Source of the DNA: Curvibacter sp.
Lineage (GTDB): Bacteria > Pseudomonadota > Gammaproteobacteria > Burkholderiales > Burkholderiaceae_C
Direction of reading: 5' to 3'
Assembly: GCA_003500955.1 (NCBI GenBank)
Contig: DNQP01000202.1
Coordinates: 4,670-11,840, forward strand
DNA length: 7,171 bases
A model generated the notes under the pieces. The model was not told the DNA's origin, searched no databases, and saw nothing but the letters and a program-made list of their open reading frames with translations. The translations under genes and the position numbers were made by a program. Of this stretch, positions 5,892-7,171 are shown in pieces (position 1 is the first letter of the stretch; each line of letters begins with the position of its first letter).

Positions 5892-6986
5892 GTAGATCGC
5901 ACCCAGCACACGGGCGCCTCGGGCGCCCGTGACGCTTTCCAGGCTGCCGGAGTCGCCCGCCAGCGTCCTGCTGGCCAGCCAGGCAAAGGCAGCGGCCTCC
6001 ACCTGCAGGGGGGGCAGACCCGCAGCCTGGGAGTTCTCCACCTTCACATCCGGCAGCTGGGCCTGCAGGCGCCGCATCAGTTCATCGTTCAGCGCGCCGC
6101 CTCCGCAGACATGGAGCTGGCGACAGCCTGCTCCATAACGGCGCAGGTCGGCCGCGCAGACCCGCGCCGTGAGTTCGGTCAGCGTGGCCTGCACATCCGC
6201 GGCGGGAACTGCAGCGTAGGGCGCCAGATGTCGGGCGAGCCAATCGGCATGAAAGAGGTCGCGGCCGGTGCTCTTGGGCGGAGCTTGGTCAAAGTAGCGT
6301 TCCTGCAGCAGATCGTGCAGCAGGGCTTCGTGCACGCGTCCGCTGGCGGCCCATCGGCCGGCGGCATCGTAGGCCTGCGCTGTGTGTTGCCGGCACCAGT
6401 GGTCCAGCAGCGCGTTGCCCGGGCCGCAGTCGAAGCCGAGCACACCCGTGTCTGCGAGTACCGAGAGATTGGCGATGCCGCCAATATTGAGCACGGCCAC
6501 GGCCACGCCAGGCCGTCCGAAGACCGCCTGATGGAAGGCCGGGACCAGCGGCGCACCCTGACCGCCTGCAGCGACGTCGCGGCTGCGGAAATCAGCCACG
6601 ACGGTGATCCCCGTGAGCTCTGCCAGCAGCGCCGGGTTGTTGAGCTGCAGGGTGTAGCCGGTACCGTCGAACAGGCCGGGGCGGTGGCGCACCGTCTGAC
6701 CGTGGGCGCCGATGGCGCGAACTCCGGAAGCGGGCACGCCGGTGGTCTGCAGCAAGGCCTGCACCACCTGTGCGTACAGCCGCGCCAGCGCATTGGCCGC
6801 CAGTGCACCGCGATGCAGTTCATCGGGGCCGCTCTGGTTGAGCGCCAGCAACTCGGCACGCAGTGCGTCGGGGAAGGGGCGATAGACGTGGGCCAACACA
6901 CGGGTCGCGCCATCGAAGTCGGCGAGCACACCGTCCACGCCGTCCAGCGAGGTGCCGGACATCAGGCCGATGAAGCACGAGGACAT
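5883..6986 (-). CDS. anmK: Anhydro-N-acetylmuramic acid kinase
   Basis: AnmK phosphorylates and opens 1,6-anhydro-MurNAc, released from peptidoglycan turnover, to MurNAc-6-phosphate in the cytoplasm, feeding cell-wall recycling. The 367-residue length is typical (about 370). Motifs seen are the N-terminal ATP-binding GLMSGTSLDGVD (7-18), GAHGQTVRHRP (93-103), ADFRSRDVAAGGQGAPLVP (131-149), NIGGIANLS (167-175), GFDCGPGNALLD (184-195) with Asp186 matching the known catalytic Asp, PPKSTGRDLF (236-245), and CGGGALN (294-300) of the ASKHA fold. The start ATG lies 8 bp after the M23 peptidase stop codon, with no strong Shine-Dalgarno, suggesting translational coupling. MurQ, the usual next enzyme of the pathway, is not in the window. 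The gene is convergent with erpA. Confidence 0.96.
   Translation of the reverse strand: MSSCFIGLMSGTSLDGVDGVLADFDGATRVLAHVYRPFPDALRAELLALNQSGPDELHRGALAANALARLYAQVVQALLQTTGVPASGVRAIGAHGQTVRHRPGLFDGTGYTLQLNNPALLAELTGITVVADFRSRDVAAGGQGAPLVPAFHQAVFGRPGVAVAVLNIGGIANLSVLADTGVLGFDCGPGNALLDHWCRQHTAQAYDAAGRWAASGRVHEALLHDLLQERYFDQAPPKSTGRDLFHADWLARHLAPYAAVPAADVQATLTELTARVCAADLRRYGAGCRQLHVCGGGALNDELMRRLQAQLPDVKVENSQAAGLPPLQVEAAAFAWLASRTLAGDSGSLESVTGARGARVLGAIYPA
5910..5930. repeat. 9-bp perfect inverted repeat inside the 3' end of anmK
   Basis: ACGGGCGCC (5910-5918) is perfectly complementary to GGCGCCCGT (5922-5930), with a 3-base spacer. It lies in the anmK codons for the GARGAR segment, and begins 41 bases after the erpA stop codon. 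Read in the erpA direction it would form a very stable hairpin followed by GACGCTTTCC, so it may protect or define the erpA mRNA 3' end. It could be chance in GC-rich coding DNA. Confidence 0.5.
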
Positions 6987-6994
6987 GCCGGAGC

Positions 6995-7171
6995 TCAGCG
7001 GGCGGCGAGCAGCAGCTCGGCCGCGGCCAGCTGGCGACGCGCCTGCTCCGCCATGCGGTTGAAGGCAGGGCGTGCCGCGGGCGAGACCGGGATCGACTCG
7101 CTGCGGCGCGCGACGGCCAGCGGGTTCTCGTGCCGGCCGTTGATACGGAACTCGTAGTGCAGGTGCGGGCC
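6995..7171 (-). CDS. M23-family metallopeptidase, C-terminal fragment (5' end outside window)
   Basis: Only the last 58 residues are visible. They begin GPHLHYEFRINGRHENPL, the characteristic end of the LytM/M23 domain: the HxH pair of HLHYE supplies the catalytic His and one zinc ligand. About 40 residues follow, partly an Ala/Arg/Gln-rich helix, ending with TGA at 6995-6997. Such enzymes cut peptidoglycan cross-bridges in the periplasm, or act as degenerate activators, but the conserved HLHYE argues for an active one. The gene is directly upstream of anmK with an 8-bp gap, so wall cleavage and wall-sugar recycling are probably on one transcript. N-terminal domains and signal sequence cannot be assessed. 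Confidence 0.9.
   Translation of the reverse strand, partial: GPHLHYEFRINGRHENPLAVARRSESIPVSPAARPAFNRMAEQARRQLAAAELLLAAR

Noticed and set aside
6111..7157. 348-codon open frame on the + strand opposite anmK
   Set aside because: AnmK motifs are complete on the - strand; the + translation has no recognisable domain and is another GC-driven shadow.

Overview
The window looks like chromosomal DNA of a GC-rich betaproteobacterium, most likely order Burkholderiales and probably close to Comamonadaceae. This rests on the gene order rplM-rpsI / coiled-coil protein-bactofilin / erpA / anmK / M23 peptidase, on the protein sequences, and on strong GC bias at third codon positions. It is inference from recognition, not a search. 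No tRNA, rRNA, insertion sequence, CRISPR array or phage gene is visible, and there is no gene-free stretch longer than about 190 bases.

Region 1 (1-3119, + strand) holds two tandem paralogous membrane Ser/Thr protein kinases. The first is cut by the window edge and lacks about 64 N-terminal residues; the second is complete. Each has a cytoplasmic kinase domain, one membrane segment, a Pro/Ala-rich extracytoplasmic linker, and a short C-terminal tail with four cysteines spaced C-x10-C-x4-C-x10-C. The kinase domains align without a gap, the linkers do not align, and the cysteine tail is conserved again. This is the least ordinary part of the window.

Region 2 (3120-4222, + strand) is the rplM-rpsI ribosomal protein operon (L13 and S9). 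It has a consensus -10 box, a structured leader of about 120 nt, and a strong intrinsic terminator with a 13-bp stem after rpsI.

Region 3 (4246-5869, + strand) carries a single-pass membrane coiled-coil protein (DUF6776-like) closely followed by a bactofilin, probably one morphogenesis-related transcript. The gene for ErpA, an A-type iron-sulfur carrier, follows after a 110-bp gap.

Region 4 (5883-7171, - strand) faces erpA. It has anmK, for recycling of anhydro-N-acetylmuramic acid from peptidoglycan, preceded by the C-terminal end of an M23-family peptidase gene 8 bp upstream. The two are probably co-transcribed. The right half therefore groups several envelope functions (bactofilin, M23 hydrolase, murein sugar recycling) around an essential iron-sulfur gene.
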